This document shows, piece after piece, positions 1-14,200 of a stretch of DNA of 64,000 nt. Position numbers and translations under genes: made by a program. The stretch comes from Synchiropus splendidus (lineage: Eukaryota > Chordata > Actinopteri > Syngnathiformes > Callionymidae). The stretch is taken from positions 12,215,001 to 12,279,000 of the forward strand of contig NC_071336.1 in assembly GCF_027744825.2 (NCBI RefSeq), given 5' to 3'. Each line of letters begins with the position of its first letter. Position 1 is the first letter of the stretch. The notes below the pieces were generated by a model, which was not told where the DNA came from, did no database searches, and saw only the letters and a list, made by a program, of their open reading frames with translations.

Positions 1-3000
1 TCCCTCATGAAAAATAAAGTAACAAATCTGAGCACGCAATTTCTCCCACAACCGTTTCATGAATGTTGGGTAATATTTTTATCGTGTTGCATGAAGTTGT
101 ACTTTTTTTAATGACGTGGGAGCCTCACACAGGTGAATATAAACCAAAAACACAGCAGCAGAGGAGAACGACGCGTAGTTTGGCGGTGGTGGCGACATCT
201 TGTGAGTGAAGAGAAGCTTGAGATGCGCTTCGGTGCAGTTGGTACCGAGCACACAACCTGAGCGCTCACTTAACAGAGAACGAACATTATTGAAAATGAC
301 TCGGTAATTTAATATTTCTGACAGTTCAATTATAATTCACGCGAACTGCGTCATTCTAACAAGTGAAAGAACAGGAGAGACTGGAGTGCGACTATGAGTC
401 TTTAATGTTTCCAGGTCAGAATCACAGCGTACAGTGTAGAACAGAAAATCATCACCTCTGTATTTATATACTTTATATTTCACCCAACGTTTGTCTTCAT
501 GTCAACAGAGAATCATAAAAAAAAAAGAGACGACAGGTGCAGTCCGGGAACATACTGACCATGAACAGTCAGTGTTGGAGGGACACTTCATGTCCTGGAT
601 TTGAGCTCAAAGCACCATTAAATGACGTCAAACTGAGTACAAAATTTGTTTTTTATTTTTTCCATTTGCTGCTCTAATCATGTGGGGTACTGAGGTCAGG
701 CACAAGGGGGCAGTAGTGAAACGCTCTCCTGACACCTGACTAATCTGGCTCAAGCGTTCTGCCTCATCCCGGAGGTTTCTTCCATCCATTCTATTTTTGG
801 ATGGTTACTACAGTAAGAAAAGCAATATAGGAGCAGAAGCATCACTGCTAATGCAGAGGGAGATTCTTTGCGACTGATTGTTGACCGCCCATTGCAGAAT
901 TTTGAGGAGATATTCAGGCAGCAAATGCTGACATCAGTGACCCGACCTTACACAGAGGGTCATCCAGGTCTGGCAGATGGTCTCTATTATCTTGAAGAAC
1001 ATGTCGGGTGTGACGGGGTGAGACAGTCTGAGCCCGACCGGGCACATGCTGTTGTGTCATCACTGCCAGATTCCGATGTGAGGACACCAGCCTTCAACCA
1101 TGGTGAGGGGGATGGATGGATCCTACTGCTGGGTATTTGTGTCAGAGTTCGGCTGAGAAGCATCATAGTTTCCCAGGACTTGTCCCAAATCTAATCCCAT
1201 CATTTGATGAAGGCTGTCTGAGATTGCTTCGAGTGGCACCGAGGTTTGCCACAGACACAAAGACTAACACAACCTGACACGTACAGAGAGAAGAGCGGGC
1301 AAGACAGCCTCATCGATGGGTGCACACATCATGTCACATTAAAAAAACAAAACCATTTCACAGCGTAACGCTTGATCCCAACACTTGTAAAGGAGGCATC
1401 TCATGGTACGACAGCCCTCATGTATGTACAGCACTTAAGCGGCAGCGATAAAGTAGCTACACGTGTCGACCATCCAGACCACAAAGTCCTGAAACCGCCA
1501 ATGAAAGGCAAAGCCGGTGTTTCATCGCTCATTCCTGTGAGGAGTTACTCTGACACAGTTCAGCCTGCAGGAGAAACACCCAGGGATAGTGTCGTGATCA
1601 GAGAAACTGTAGGCTCAGCTATAAATATGGATCAACTTCCACCGCTGCGTTACACTGACTGATGTGGAAAGCTCTCGCTCCCAACTTGGTACTGGAATTA
1701 AGTCACATGCCGTGTTATGAGTAAGTGATTATGAGGTCAAGATATAAGTGTAAAACCTCTAGTCCATTCCAGAAGTTGGGACTGCATCATCTGCTGCCCT
1801 GCAGGTTTATTTCAGCTTTTTTCATCGCAGGAAATGAATATGCCGGAGAGAGGAGAAGAGATACCTGACATCTTCTGACAAGGCTTGAATATTTCATCAG
1901 AAATGAGAAGGAACATGCTGTATCTATCAACTTAAATATCAGCTTTGAGCGAGAACAGCAGCGGGGTAGTGACCTCTGTGATCACTCACACCTTCAGCGC
2001 TGACTGTGGATGCTACTGGATTCAAACATCCTCCTCTGCAGTGCGTCGTATGTGAGGAAATAACCCTTTTGCCTTAACTGCACCTGCCGTCTTTCGACTG
2101 CAAAATCATAGAGTCATTCAGTCTTCCAGATAAAACAATAACCAAAAGAACAGAACTGTAATATTTACACATTGTGTTGGATTCTTGCATTTAAAAATGT
2201 ACAGTTTTCCCTTCCATTCGATCAAGATGGCGCCCTCCATCGCTAGCTTATAAAATAGAGCCTGGGAAAAAGATCAAGACAAATGATTTGAGTCTGTATA
2301 CGTGTCGCTCCTGGGCGTGGGAAGCGTCCAGTTCTCTTGTTCTGACCTTGGGAGTTCAAGATCGCTAGTCTCGCCGTCGCCCTGGCGAAGCTTCCATGTG
2401 CAGGGTGCAGTGTCCGTCACTTGGTTAGCACGTCCATCTGTCCTCTTCCAGTTGGCTTATAAAATGTCCACCCAGGAGCAGAAAGGTTTGATCCCTCTGC
2501 CTCTTCAGATATAAAGTAGAAAACAAGCTAAAGCTAGAGCACGAGCAAAGACAGCACCATTGACCAACGTCAGATAAAGGCTACCTTGAGCCCGCCGGGC
2601 ACAAATAAACCAGAATACTCTCATTCAAGAAACATGAAAGGGAAGCAGCGTCTTGTCCCAAGTCCCCGGCCAAACTTGCAGCTCCATGTGACCCCTGTGG
2701 GTCCACCTGCTGTGCTTAATTCAAAACTGGTCAAATATTGTCTCTCCTTTGACACTCCACAGGGGACTGGAGCTGAACTGAGGTCAGAAACGGCGATGTT
2801 GCAACAGAGCGAGGTGAGTTTTCCTGGACAAAGCAGATGTAGCTTGACGTGGAGCGGGGGGGATTATGATGATGACGGTGAGTGGGCGGAGAATGGAACA
2901 GGACGGTGGGACCTCATTTGGTCCTCCAGCTTTCACATCTCTAAATCACTTGCTCACACAGATGTGTTTGGGATAGAGATGAATTAGTTTTTTTTTTTCT

Positions 3001-3254
3001 CAGAAATCCAGCACGACTGTTATGAAAATGAAACGTTAAATCGCTGCTGAATGGCTGTCACCGCCGCGGCTCGATTCTCAAGCGTCACAATTGGAACCCT
3101 GTAAGTCTCATTCCGAAGCGTGAGATAAGAACCCGCCGGGCCGTCCTCAGCCCAGGACCTCGACAGATACAGAGACATGAACGTGATGGACTGGAACAAA
3201 CATGTTTCAGACAATTAAGAATATAGCATCACTGCAGTCCCTGCTGGACAAACA
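1..3254. other. Intergenic DNA 3' of nlgn2, no gene recognised
   Basis: Short open frames are present on both strands, but none has a recognisable domain, compositional bias of coding sequence or splice sites in a sensible place. An ATATAAA motif near 137 is followed by CAGCAGCAGAGGAG, which could be a promoter, but nothing downstream supports a gene. No clear repeat was seen. Confidence 0.5.
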
Positions 3255-4455
3255 TTTTCCCACATCACATGCTTTATTAAGGGGCTCTTCAACATGGCCT
3301 CATTTCAAGATCGAGGAGGAGAACTCCTCACCTACTCAGTTGGAGGCGATAACTGATGTTAAAAAAAGACCTCCCTCCTCTTTATACTGCTTACTTGTCA
3401 TGTCAGAGTTGCACGAGTTACTTGTGTAATGTCGGCCTCCGTCCTGAAGTCTGTGCTCCCTCCAGATGACTTTTCTCAGATGTCTCACCCCCCCTTGTAT
3501 CTCCCAGCTTCTATGTCTGCGCTCTTCGTGGCGGTTATGGAAGTCAAGTCTTTAATGAGTCAAAGGAAAAGTCGTGCTCCTTCAACGTTGATTATTGCGG
3601 CATAAAACAAAGACCGATTGATTTGAAAAGGGTGGATGTGATTTAATTAGATTTGGGAAACGTGCATTGGTTGATACAGAACCCACCCGCCCGCATAACA
3701 CCGCACCCTCAGAATTTTAAAAAATAACACATGCATAGAGCCCCGCTATGGAACAGAAACCCTTAATATACTTTCTCTTTTGTACACATTTATATAGAAG
3801 TATATATATCATTTCTCTATAGCTAGATCTTTTTTTCCGGCAAAATTATTTCCACAAAAGAGCAACAACATTTAAACAAATGCAAACATAATTTGAAAAT
3901 AAAACACAATCGAGGGCCAGTTTTGGCACTTGGTCATGAGAACACACAGCATCAGTTAGTTGATGGTAAACAGTTCTTCCCTTATGAGACACAGAAATAC
4001 AACTTGGCACCGAGAATGCTGGTAGAACGTCGGAACGTTTTAGGAGTTTTGATCGCTGGAATACACACTCCCAGGTCCCTCCCCACAATGTGTCCATCAG
4101 AGCCAAGGAGCGGCTGAATTACAAGGTGAACAAAGGAAGTTGCGGATTGGGAAAAGAGGATGATAGATGCACAGAGAAACGATAAATGGTGCCAAAGAAA
4201 CGAAAATGAAAACTTGCAAGAGGGGTCCATCAGACAGATTTTTCAGACTTTTTTTTGTCTCTACAAGATCAAAACACAGTCACCGTGCAGTTCCTCCAAA
4301 CCGCCACTAGTGTTGCTAACAGCATACACAAAGCTGTTTTTGAAGAAACTAGAGAACAACGGCACACATGAAGGCTCACATCCAAGAGACCTCTCTTCCA
4401 GAGAGTTAGCCAGCATCACTGGTCCTTAAGTGGCGATGTGTTGAGCCAGACCCTA
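3255..4455 (-). other. nlgn2: Inferred nlgn2 3' UTR
   Basis: About 1.2 kb follows the TAG before the first canonical AATAAA on the minus strand (3278-3273). The stretch is moderately AT-rich. Near 3770-3840 it holds an AU-rich block with TATATATACTTCTATATA-type sequence and TGTACA. No other coding frame with family similarity is present. The exact end is an estimate about 20 nt past the signal. Confidence 0.5.
3273..3278 (-). terminator. Candidate poly(A) signal AATAAA for nlgn2
   Basis: AATAAA on the minus strand is followed within about 10-30 nt by a GT-rich stretch (GCATGTGATGTGGG... TGTTTGTCC), the usual layout of a cleavage site. It is the first canonical hexamer after the stop codon. 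A variant ATTAAA at 3647-3642 could give a shorter form. Confidence 0.5.
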
Positions 4456-5290
4456 CTATACTCGAGTGGTCGAGTGGGGGTGGGGCAAGGTGTTGTTATG
4501 GCCAGTGGTGGGGAAGGTATTAAAGGCATGAAGAGGCTGCATGCTGGTGATGGTGCTTGGAATCATGGTGATGGTGTTCGGCGTCATCAGCGGTACATCG
4601 TCTGGAGCGCGACGTAGTGCCAAAGTGTAGTCAGGAGGGCAGGAGGGTCGCAGGATGTCATGGGGCCGCAGCGGCTCCATGTCATGGTGCGGGTCATGCT
4701 CAGAGTGCTTCATTTGTAGCGACATTATCTCCTCCTCCTGACTATGAGCAAGGTCATTCGCCGTCCCACCTCGCTGAGGGGACAACCTATGGCGCCGCAT
4801 CTCGTGCCGTTTGTCGCGCTTGTAGTACAGCGCAGCAAAGGCCAGGATGTTCAAAAAGAGCAGCGACGCCCCCACCGCTACCGTTACACTTAACTCAGTG
4901 GAGTAGTCCCGTGTATCTCCAGGGAACAGATCCTGATGGGGACGTTCTGAACCCTCAATGTCGAGATCTGGTGGGAGGGTTGGGTAGGGCTGGCGAGTGC
5001 TCCGAGTGCCTGGTGTTCTTGACCAGGGTCTGTGGGTTCCAGGACCAGGGCCATGAGGAGAGCGTGTAGTCGTGGGAAAGAGCTCTTCGTGGAGGCTGTG
5101 CAGATGTGGGACAAGCTCCAACCAGAAGGCCACCTTGTTAGCGCGGTAGTTGTCCCTGACTCGAGGTTTCAGCCCAATGTGAAGGTACTGCTTGTCTTTT
5201 GAGTTGAATTTGGTCCAGATAACTTCCTCAAAGCGATTTGGTTTGGTGTGAATGAATTTGGTGTCTTGAGGAACTGGTAGGTTGGGATCC
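4456..5290 (-). CDS. nlgn2: nlgn2 coding exon 7: stalk, membrane helix, cytoplasmic tail, stop
   Basis: 835 nt including TAG at 4458-4456. Acceptor ...CTTTTCCAG with a strong pyrimidine tract. Codes residues 533-810. [20 protein letters not shown] ends the esterase domain region; 605-660 is a Pro/Thr/Arg-rich stalk likely to be O-glycosylated. RDYSTELSV leads into the membrane helix [18 protein letters not shown] (670-687), stopped by KRDKR. In the tail, RLSP (Ser703) lines up with the mammalian Ser714-Pro site; [18 protein letters not shown] (750-767) is the gephyrin-binding motif with Tyr754; the C-terminus HSTTRV is a class I PDZ ligand. [10 protein letters not shown] is shared with NLGN1 and NLGN3. 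Confidence 0.97.
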
Positions 5291-8200
5291 CTGGAAAAGA
5301 ACAAAAGACAGAAGAGATGGTTAAAGCCATGAGGATGTGATGATAGAAACTGTAAAGGTAAAAATGAGGTGTTTCAAAGCTTCTCACCCAGTCTTGGCGA
5401 AATTGGTCCAGTAGGTCATGACCACAGCGCTCAACATCACATCGTTTTTGGAGAAGTTGCAGGGAAATAGATCAGTTGCTCCGATCATGGGTACGCCAAA
5501 GACGTACGGTATTTCGTCTCCATGGGCCGCGTCTGCCCACTCCGGTCGTGTCTCTGTCTGGCAGTGGTGGTAGAAGGTGTAGAAATAAACTGGCGACTGG
5601 AACTCAGCGTGAAGTTTGGCGGTGGCAACAGCTGGTGCCACCCACTGGTGGTCAGTGAAAAGAGCCAGCAGTGTCTTCCTGCGCATGTCGCCGTTGTCCC
5701 TGTCAGCCCAGTCTGTGTACATGAACTTGATGGTTTCTCTCAAGATGTCCTTACCTGGAGAAACAGCACAACAAAATCATTAGCCTCAGCGGATGTCACC
5801 CCTTCCACCCGCTCAAGGGAATCACCAGAGGATAATGGATGAGAGAGATTACTGAGATTATTGACTACTACGGCACAAACAATGCACTTTTTCAAACCTA
5901 TCCACACCTCTTCTCTTCTATTGTCATTTCAATTTCTTTGACCAAAGATGAATTACGATGTCTAATACTCAAACTGACTAACATCTAAAAAAAGTCTGAC
6001 CTTCTGGATAGCCATAGAGGTTGTCCACGAAATTGGAGATGGTGTAGTCAAATGCTGCAGCAGAGATTCCGTCGCTGTCCTCGCTGTCGTCCACAAACTT
6101 TAGCCCCTCCCCTTGATTTACTCCAATGAGCATGTCGTAGTTCAAGAACTCGCCCTGGATCGCAAAAGAAATGTGGAGGAGAAAAGACATTTAATAAAAA
6201 AAAAAACAAACAAAAAACTGTAAAAATAAAAAAGTATTTTGAGAGTGGAAAAAGTGTGGTTCTGTACTTTCAAGTAAACACACAAATTTGATATGACCTA
6301 GATAAACTTTACATCAAAAGACTTTTGAAAAAGCCTTAACAGTTTGAAATATGTAGTAACATATAAGAACACATTTTGACAATGTTTAAAGAACAAAGAG
6401 AGAAACTTCTGCAATTGCTGTAAAGTCTTGCCTCAAGAGGGAAAAAGAAAAATCTACTTCAAAACTGTTTTATATTTAGTTTAGTTTTTCTTCAGATTTC
6501 TGTAAGCAACTGAATAAACATCCTGTTCAAAATAGATTCGATTTTTTTTTGCAGATTTTAATCATCGCAATTGATTCTAAAAACTTGATGGTGTTTTTTA
6601 ATGAATACAATTTCCTATGAAACTACACTGAGAGATTAATTAAGAAAGTATCTTGGACATATTCATTTTTAGCAGCAATGAATTTCTTTATTTGAGCAGC
6701 CCCAGAGTCAAGAAGGAATCATTTGTCCAGAAAAACATTTTTAAACACTTGTGTTGAAGTATGTGAATAAAGTGACACATTTATATCTTGACAACTGATC
6801 AAATGGTGTATAAGATATTAGTTCTCTTTATTGGCTACTTTTGGAAGCGCACCCACTTCACTCATTAATTTCTAATCCTGCATACAATTGCAACAAAGTG
6901 ACAGATCATCACAGTGGCCGACTCAAAACAAGTGATGGGTGAAGTGGCACTTCAAAAATGATGTGAGCCTTCAATGAATGGTTGCTCAAATCCAAAGACT
7001 TCAGAGCAGAAAGTGCCATCTATTGAGCTCTGAAAATGAAGACACTGTTTCACGAAGCCCCATCAGACTCACTCACTACATGAACTACCGTAACAGCAAG
7101 TACCATGTTCATTGTGCTTTTTTTCATAAATAAACCAAAACAAACAAAAAAATGTTAAGCAACTGTTATGGGCAAAACTATTATCAGGAAGAGAATGTAC
7201 GCTGACTGTTTTTTCTAGTTGGACCTGGATTTGAGCAGAAGTCTGCGGCAGAAATAAAATCCATCAGGTGGCATATTTAGATGTAAATGACTTTTAGGAA
7301 AACAAAATCAATTTTGGTGCAAATGCCAGGTGAGACATTTTTGTCCTTAATGAGGTGCAAAGGTAGGCGATTTATTTACAGAAACATTTACATTTTTTTC
7401 CCCCAAGATTTCTAAAAAAGAAGTTTTCGTAAACAAAAATGCAGAAACAGACAAAAAACAAGCTTAAAACTTGTTCTGTCAGAGATATAAAACCATGATG
7501 AATCCATTCATTGACGTTGGATTTACCTGTTGCATTAGAATCTCAGGATCATCAGGAACCACGTCTCCATCCACCACAGGCCCAAAGGCAATATGATAGC
7601 GGGCCGGTTGAATATCCTGGTCCACCAGCTCTCGGAAGTTCTTGCGCCTCAGGCAGTCCACGAGGTCAGCTGTCTCAGAGTAGGTGCAGCCTACTTTCCT
7701 GGCCAGAATCTTGGTATATTTGAGAGGCTGGTAGTTGACAGACCAGCTGGAGATGGCGGTACCGCTCTGGGCTATGGCTCTGTGAAAGAGTCCTGCGATG
7801 ACAAGGGTCGACAGGTGAGAGGCTAGAAAGACCCACGAACATAAATGGGTCTCATGTGAAGGAGTCCTATAAGCCACACCAAATGTTAGTGGGTATGCTT
7901 GATGGAATGGAACAAAGGTTTGACTTGTGGATAAACAGAAAACTGCAGTTCTAGGCAGGTAAAGAAATGGATGTGGTGAAGATTTCATGTGGAATATATA
8001 ATACAGTGCTGTACACACGCCTAAACATTCCTGAAGCCTGCTAGAGTGTATAGGAAGGTCGGAGCTGCATGTGCTCCACTATCTTGGAGCAGGTCTATCT
8101 GGCGCTCACAAGAGAGAGAATAATAACGTCGGCGATGTCAAAAGAGCAATTTTCCTCCTCTTCTGTCCTCCAGCTGTTTCTTCTCGTCTGGATCCAGTTG

Positions 8201-11200
8201 CCTCCGTGGAGGCAGCTCTAGTGGCTTGTTAAGGGTCCGCCTTCATGCTTCTCCTGAGCACCAGATTGGTCAGTTAATTATTAAGCAGAGCTGCAGAGAA
8301 CCTCTTTCCCCAGGAAATCAATTACATTCAGAAGCAGCTTGGAAATGGTTACATCTCCACCCAGCGCGAAGAGACAGTCGCATTTTTCGCTCTTGCTCAC
8401 TCCCCAAGTGCCGTCTGCCTCCTGCTCAGGTTTCACTTTTCTTCAAGCAAAGCCATAACTTCCTTTACTCCTGACAAAAGTTTTGTGTCGGTAAACCTCA
8501 GACCAGCATGGAACACTTTCCATTCTATTGCGGGAATAAAGTACCTTTGAGTCTAAAAAGAACAACAAAAAAAGCAACACAGCCTCAAGGGGGTTTAGTC
8601 TTTTTTTTAGACGAAGGACCTTAGATGACTCCAGAGGAGTGTCAGTTTTGTTAGTTCTACAGTAGCTCGGGTGACAACCACATCTGAATTACACTACCTT
8701 GTGTTGACCCATTCAGGCAGCAAGCTACCATATCATTGATCTGTCATGAACAGTCAAGTTATGCTGCTTCATTCTTAAGGACACCAGTTCCAGTGACAGA
8801 GTCTTACCTCACTTCCTCTGCCGGATCAGAGGACACATGACAGACAGACCAGGCCAGGGATAACAGATGCTGATGGAGACGATGATGAAGGTGATGATGA
8901 AGATGATGAAGCAGGAGCAAGAACAGGAGGCAGTGAGTTGGGGAGTGGGTTGGGACAGTCAGCAACAGGAGACAAGTGGTTAATACAAGACTCTGTTAGA
9001 AGACAGTGGGACGCGAGACAGACGACATGTGGACAGAGCGGAGACCTGCGGTTGGTTCTTTGTCATCGTCACTTACTGAATAATTTTGATGCATAAAACA
9101 CCTTCTAATTGATCTAGATTTTAATGCAGTAATCCTCTGGCTTATTAATGATATTGCTGATAGAGACCTTGATCATCTGGGAGAGGCTCAGTGCGGAACT
9201 ACAAATGCTTTAAATTAAAAGAATGAGGTGGATCCTCCAAATGGGAGGAGGTTTTCGACTGGACTCTAGAGAAATGGGAGGGGTCATGTATTCTGGTTGA
9301 CTGGAGGCTGGAGGTGTTTTGAAGTGAAAGAGAATTCTGGGCCTCTTAGCCGCCTCTGTAACTCAGCATTGGATCGGGGGACAAAAATGGATGGATGGAT
9401 CTAATGACACATTAAACATTGCATACTTAGACCACGTTTGTTTTTCCCGGTTTGGGGAAGCATCTATCAGAATCTACACTCCAACTTTGACATACAAGTC
9501 TTCACCTTCAGAGTGATGGGACAGGATGAGCAGGTTGACACACGAGCCTCCAGCGCCAGAGCCAAAGATGGTGATCCTTTCAGGGTCTCCTCCAAAATGG
9601 CCGATGTTCTCGTTGAGCCAGCGGAGAGCCTGGATCTGGTCCAGCAGACCGTAGTTCCCTTTAGCAGACTGGTCCCCGGTGCTAAGAAACCCTGGAGCAC
9701 AATGAAAAGAATGAGATGAATGTAAAGAAGAGCCCGTATCACCCGACAACAATGAAGTATTTCATATATATTTGTCATTCCATGTTTCCAAAACCTCATT
9801 CAGCAAGTCGACATTTCCCAGCACGGAACCCTTTACCATACCACCTCACGTACGCACACATCCAACCTCTCGAGAGTCCCATTTAACTCACTTCTCAAAC
9901 CATCTCATCCTTTCAACCTATTCGCCGTCACATCATTCAGCCGCACTTCTCCATAGTCCACTCAAACGTCTCATCTGCCACCTGGGTGAAAATCCCATCA
10001 GAACTTGGAGAAAAAAAAAAGAACTCAATCACGATGACATGTCATCAGGGTTCTCCATTCATTCCAGTTTCACTTTCAAATCTATATTTTATGTGTCTTA
10101 TTTCAAACCTGACTCATGCAGTATCTTAATGCTTCCCTATCTTTGTAGGTGCGACCTGCCACTGTTTCGGTTCAATACCTTCCTCATCAGTCTCCTGCTA
10201 ATCGCTCCAACAACCAATTCAGCAGCCTCACAAACTCCCCTCTTGTTTCACCCTCTCAACACCGTTCGTCTCCTCCCACGACTGCTCCCAGAGATATCAG
10301 TCACTCGACCAACTCGTCACTCATGTCTCCTTTCACACACAGTTTGGCGAGACTGTGATCCAGGTCTGCCACCACAGAGGAGCTTTTGCTCTCCACCTCA
10401 GTGACGACACTGGAACATCGCTGCCTTAAGTAAGAGAACAAGCATGAAAGTGTCTTAAAATAGAGCATTAAATCCTATTGTTTCCCTTCAGCTTCTCTTG
10501 TGGCCATAAGATGAATTCACCAAATGAGTTATTGCAGATTTCAGAAGACTCGACATGCCTCGGAATTAATGTGTGCGTTGAGGCTTCTCAAGGCTGCTTA
10601 TATCACACGCAGACATGCCGTCTAAGTCTGAGCGACTGCGTCCTTGGCTGCCGTATCATCATTGTTTATCTGACACAAGTGTGAATAGGACCAACGTCAT
10701 GGAACACAAATGCTGTCGTATGAAACAACGTTGTGATGGAGTGCGCATTTCCAGAGGAACATCGGCTTAATGGTGGTATCTTTCCCCCGACGGTTTTATC
10801 ATCCCTCTTTCACACTGAAGCTCTTCCACAGGGTCACGGCAAGTGGTGCTAAAAGTGTGGGAGGTGAGGGGGAGGGACTGGAAATGAAAAACATTCCCGA
10901 TGTATCCAGAAAACATCCCTGGCTCAGATGCAGCAATCAGCCGCGGGTAATTCGTTCTGCTCTGTCTCTTTGTGGTCTTTCCAAAGTTGTTATTAGTGTT
11001 TCCCGACTGAGACGAGCAAATTATCTGTGAAATTATTCTGATTTCACGCCCTCGCGCTGGTCGGTACCCTTTTCAATGTGCTTGCGTGGTTACGTGTGAT
11101 GCCACATTCCCACACTGAGAGGAAAACAAATGGAGGGGATGAAGAGAAAACTCGCTCTGTGTCAGGTCACGTCCCTTTTTATCCCTCCCTGTGGTGCTCC

Positions 11201-14200
11201 ATAGCTTTTCCATCATAAACATCCCTGCGCAATGGAGACAAAACGGGAATATCTATTTCATTCTGCTCCATCTCTGTTCTGCATTGGTAGATCATGTGAT
11301 GATGTGTTGATGCATGGTAACAAAGAAGCCTTTCAACCAGTCTGCCAATCACCAGACCTTTCTCCTGACCGGGAAAAGATCAGGGATCAAAGGTGAGAAA
11401 TGAACAAGAGAAACTGTTCAGTTTGGTGAGATTTTTTTTTTTTTTTTAACTTTGGTCCAAATCTCAGAAGTTTCTGTCAGCGGAATCCTCTTCATGTGTG
11501 TATGCACGCATGTGTGTGAGTGTGTTGGTTCTCCCTCACAACATTTTTTGATGTCATTTCAAGCTGAGTGTTGTTGCACTGCGCTGTCACATCGTGTGGG
11601 TGTTTCTGTGGTTGTGAGCCACAACGTGTGTGTTTGTGTGTATGTTCGGATGCAGGCGTCAGAAAAACCAGGCCAGTTCCCTGAAGACCAAAACTCCATA
11701 CAAGGGTTTCTCTGAGCCCCAATCTTCAAATGAATATATTTTTTAATGTGTGTGTGTGTGTGTATGTGTCTAGAGATTAGAGGAGTGTGTTGACTGCATC
11801 CTGTCCAAGTGTGTCACACATTTAAATGCAGGCACATGCTTGCTGACACTTCTGATGGACGTTAAACGTCGACCCAAATCCGACATTCAAATTATACTCT
11901 ATTGTCCAAAGTCGTTTCAGACACTCAGCTAAGACATGACACTATGTTTTTTTTTGACATGTGCTCAACCACTCACCGGAACATGATCTAAAACCTCTTT
12001 ACACACCTTACAAAAGGAAAGACCAAAAAACTGTTTAAGTACAGATAAAAAAACAAAGAGAGTAGCAGATTTACTCCCATGATGCACTGCAGCACTTGTC
12101 TTTCTCGCAGGCAAATACAAAATAAAAGTTTTCATTGCAAACAGCACCAGAAGTGTTCGTCTGACATATATTGGACTCTTGAAGAGGATCGATAGACAAT
12201 GTTCTGATTGAGCACCAGAACATGTAAACATGGATTATCATCATAGCTGCAGTACTGCGGGAGAGATCGATAGTTGAGACGTTGCCTCGCAGAGCAACTG
12301 GAGCCGTGTTGCTTCAGGAAAATGATTTTACCATCTTTCTTCAGAATAAATGCCTCTCTCCTTTGATCAAACACATCCAGCTGTAATATCTGGGCATGTG
12401 TGACACCATATCATCTTCTTTGATCTATTTCCATGTTGTCACACATCTCAACTTCTGTCACCTTTATCACCTGGTTGTGCTCTTCCTGAGGCCAGGCCTC
12501 ACATTCAGAGGGTAATGGAGGATGAAATAGGTGTTCCACAAGTCAGCCTGGACACAATGTGTGTGTGTGTGTCTGCGTGAGACCTTAAGTGTTGGTATTG
12601 CCTGACTGCTAGGCGGTCGATGTTCTGTGTATGGAATCATGGCGGAGAATGATGTGATGGCATCAGATACATATCTTCAACACAACATCCACGTCCGCTG
12701 TGGTTATCAGAGTGGGTCAGTCAGCCAATCACAGAGGACAGGGGGCAGCGGTGTTCTACTGTGTAGCTGTGATCGTGGGTTGGCATAAGCCTTGTGTGTA
12801 TATTTCCAACATTTACTGTAAAAACCAAGGATGGAAAGGGGGGGTGGCAGTTTGTAAGGGAGGATGAATTCGATTATTATTTTGTTCAGGAGGACGTCAT
12901 CGAGTACTGACAACAGGCAGATAACACAACATGCAAAATGGAAGTGCATCAGACGATGCTGGTTTTATATACATCATTTTTTAACATAAGAATCCTGAAA
13001 GAAACATTTTCATTCAAAGACAGCGACACTTCCATTTCCTACACATCACGCCTGTAGCCTAGACACATAAAGGAACAGGCCGTGTGAGGACAGCTGCAAA
13101 TTGGAGTGAGTTTTAATTCAATAAATGTCAAAACACCCCCCTTTGCTTTCTTGTTTCTGTTCCACATCACAGTTCAAGTCAGGAGTGATAGACTCTTATC
13201 TACACACAAAGGTTTTTGGATTAACACACGACAGGCCTAAGAATTCTCTTATAGGATAAACTGTATGGGAGGGAAGGAAACATGGGCGACTCTTTTATTC
13301 CTAAGTCAATTGAAAGACACCAGTGTCGCCAATATGAAACAGCAGGGAGGTGTATTAAAAGTGAGCATTTCGCAGGACACAGGCGTAAAACAATTGTTTG
13401 CAGGTCTCTGGAGATGATAGCGTCCCAAAGGTCAAGAATAACTGCCTTGGACTGTGTTTTCAAGGGAGACTTTCTTGATTATCTCATGACTACAGCGACA
13501 ACAATATCTAGTTTGTCGCAGCCATAAATGTGGGTCTTGTAGTGTGGCATCGACGCCATTGGAAAGTGACCATGAAACGTATGGCCTCCTTCTTGTTCAC
13601 AAGTGTTCCGACAGTAAGCTTCAGATCAGGATATAATAAAAGTATGTCCAAGATCATATCAGTCTACAGTATAGAATGTCAGGAATATCAGTGTTTCTCG
13701 GACCAGACGGAAACTAGAGTTCGTACCCGCACCTGAGGCTGATGATAGAGTCCAGGACCTTGACAAATTATTCGGCCATATAAATATATTCCCATACACT
13801 TTTTCTTTTAGTTCTGTAGTAGTGCACAATCTGATCGCTTGATCACTATCAAAACACAGTTGAGACCCTGCAGCCCGGCTGGTGATCACATGATCTGTGA
13901 GGCTGTGGCAGTTGTCACACAATGAACGACGTCAGCAGCATCACTTCTTCTCTGTTGCCTCTTCGCTTGTGGCCTTTAATATTTTCTTCTCCTTTGTGCA
14001 TTATCCTTCTTTCTCTCTCCATTATTGTCTCTTCTTCCTCCATTTTCATTCAGTGAACCCTTTACTTCCTCAAACATTAGAACCTCGGTCCACAATTGTT
14101 GCTCCTCTTGTCATCAACCCATCTCCTTTCATCATTCTCCTTCCATTAACCATTCTCTCTGCAGCTTTCATAATTCCCCCATTTGTCTCTTCATCATCTT

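Larger units (their letters stand above)
7793..9505 (-). other. nlgn2: nlgn2 intron 3 (1.7 kb)
   Basis: GTGAAG...GTCATCGCAG. Holds a GATGA-type simple repeat (about 8865-8935) and a decayed LINE 3' end (about 9165-9405). The remainder is unremarkable. Confidence 0.92.

Noticed and set aside
120..260. Possible TATA-type promoter (ATATAAA near 137) at the left edge
   Set aside because: Only a weak motif; no supported exon follows on the plus strand.
7793..8018. Extension of coding exon 4 upstream of 7792
   Set aside because: The open frame continues but the CATCGCAG acceptor restores GLF in phase with exon 3 and the extension has no neuroligin similarity.
9772..10404. 210-codon open frame on the plus strand
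   Set aside because: Located in a G-poor low-complexity tract, where stop codons are rare by composition; no family similarity.
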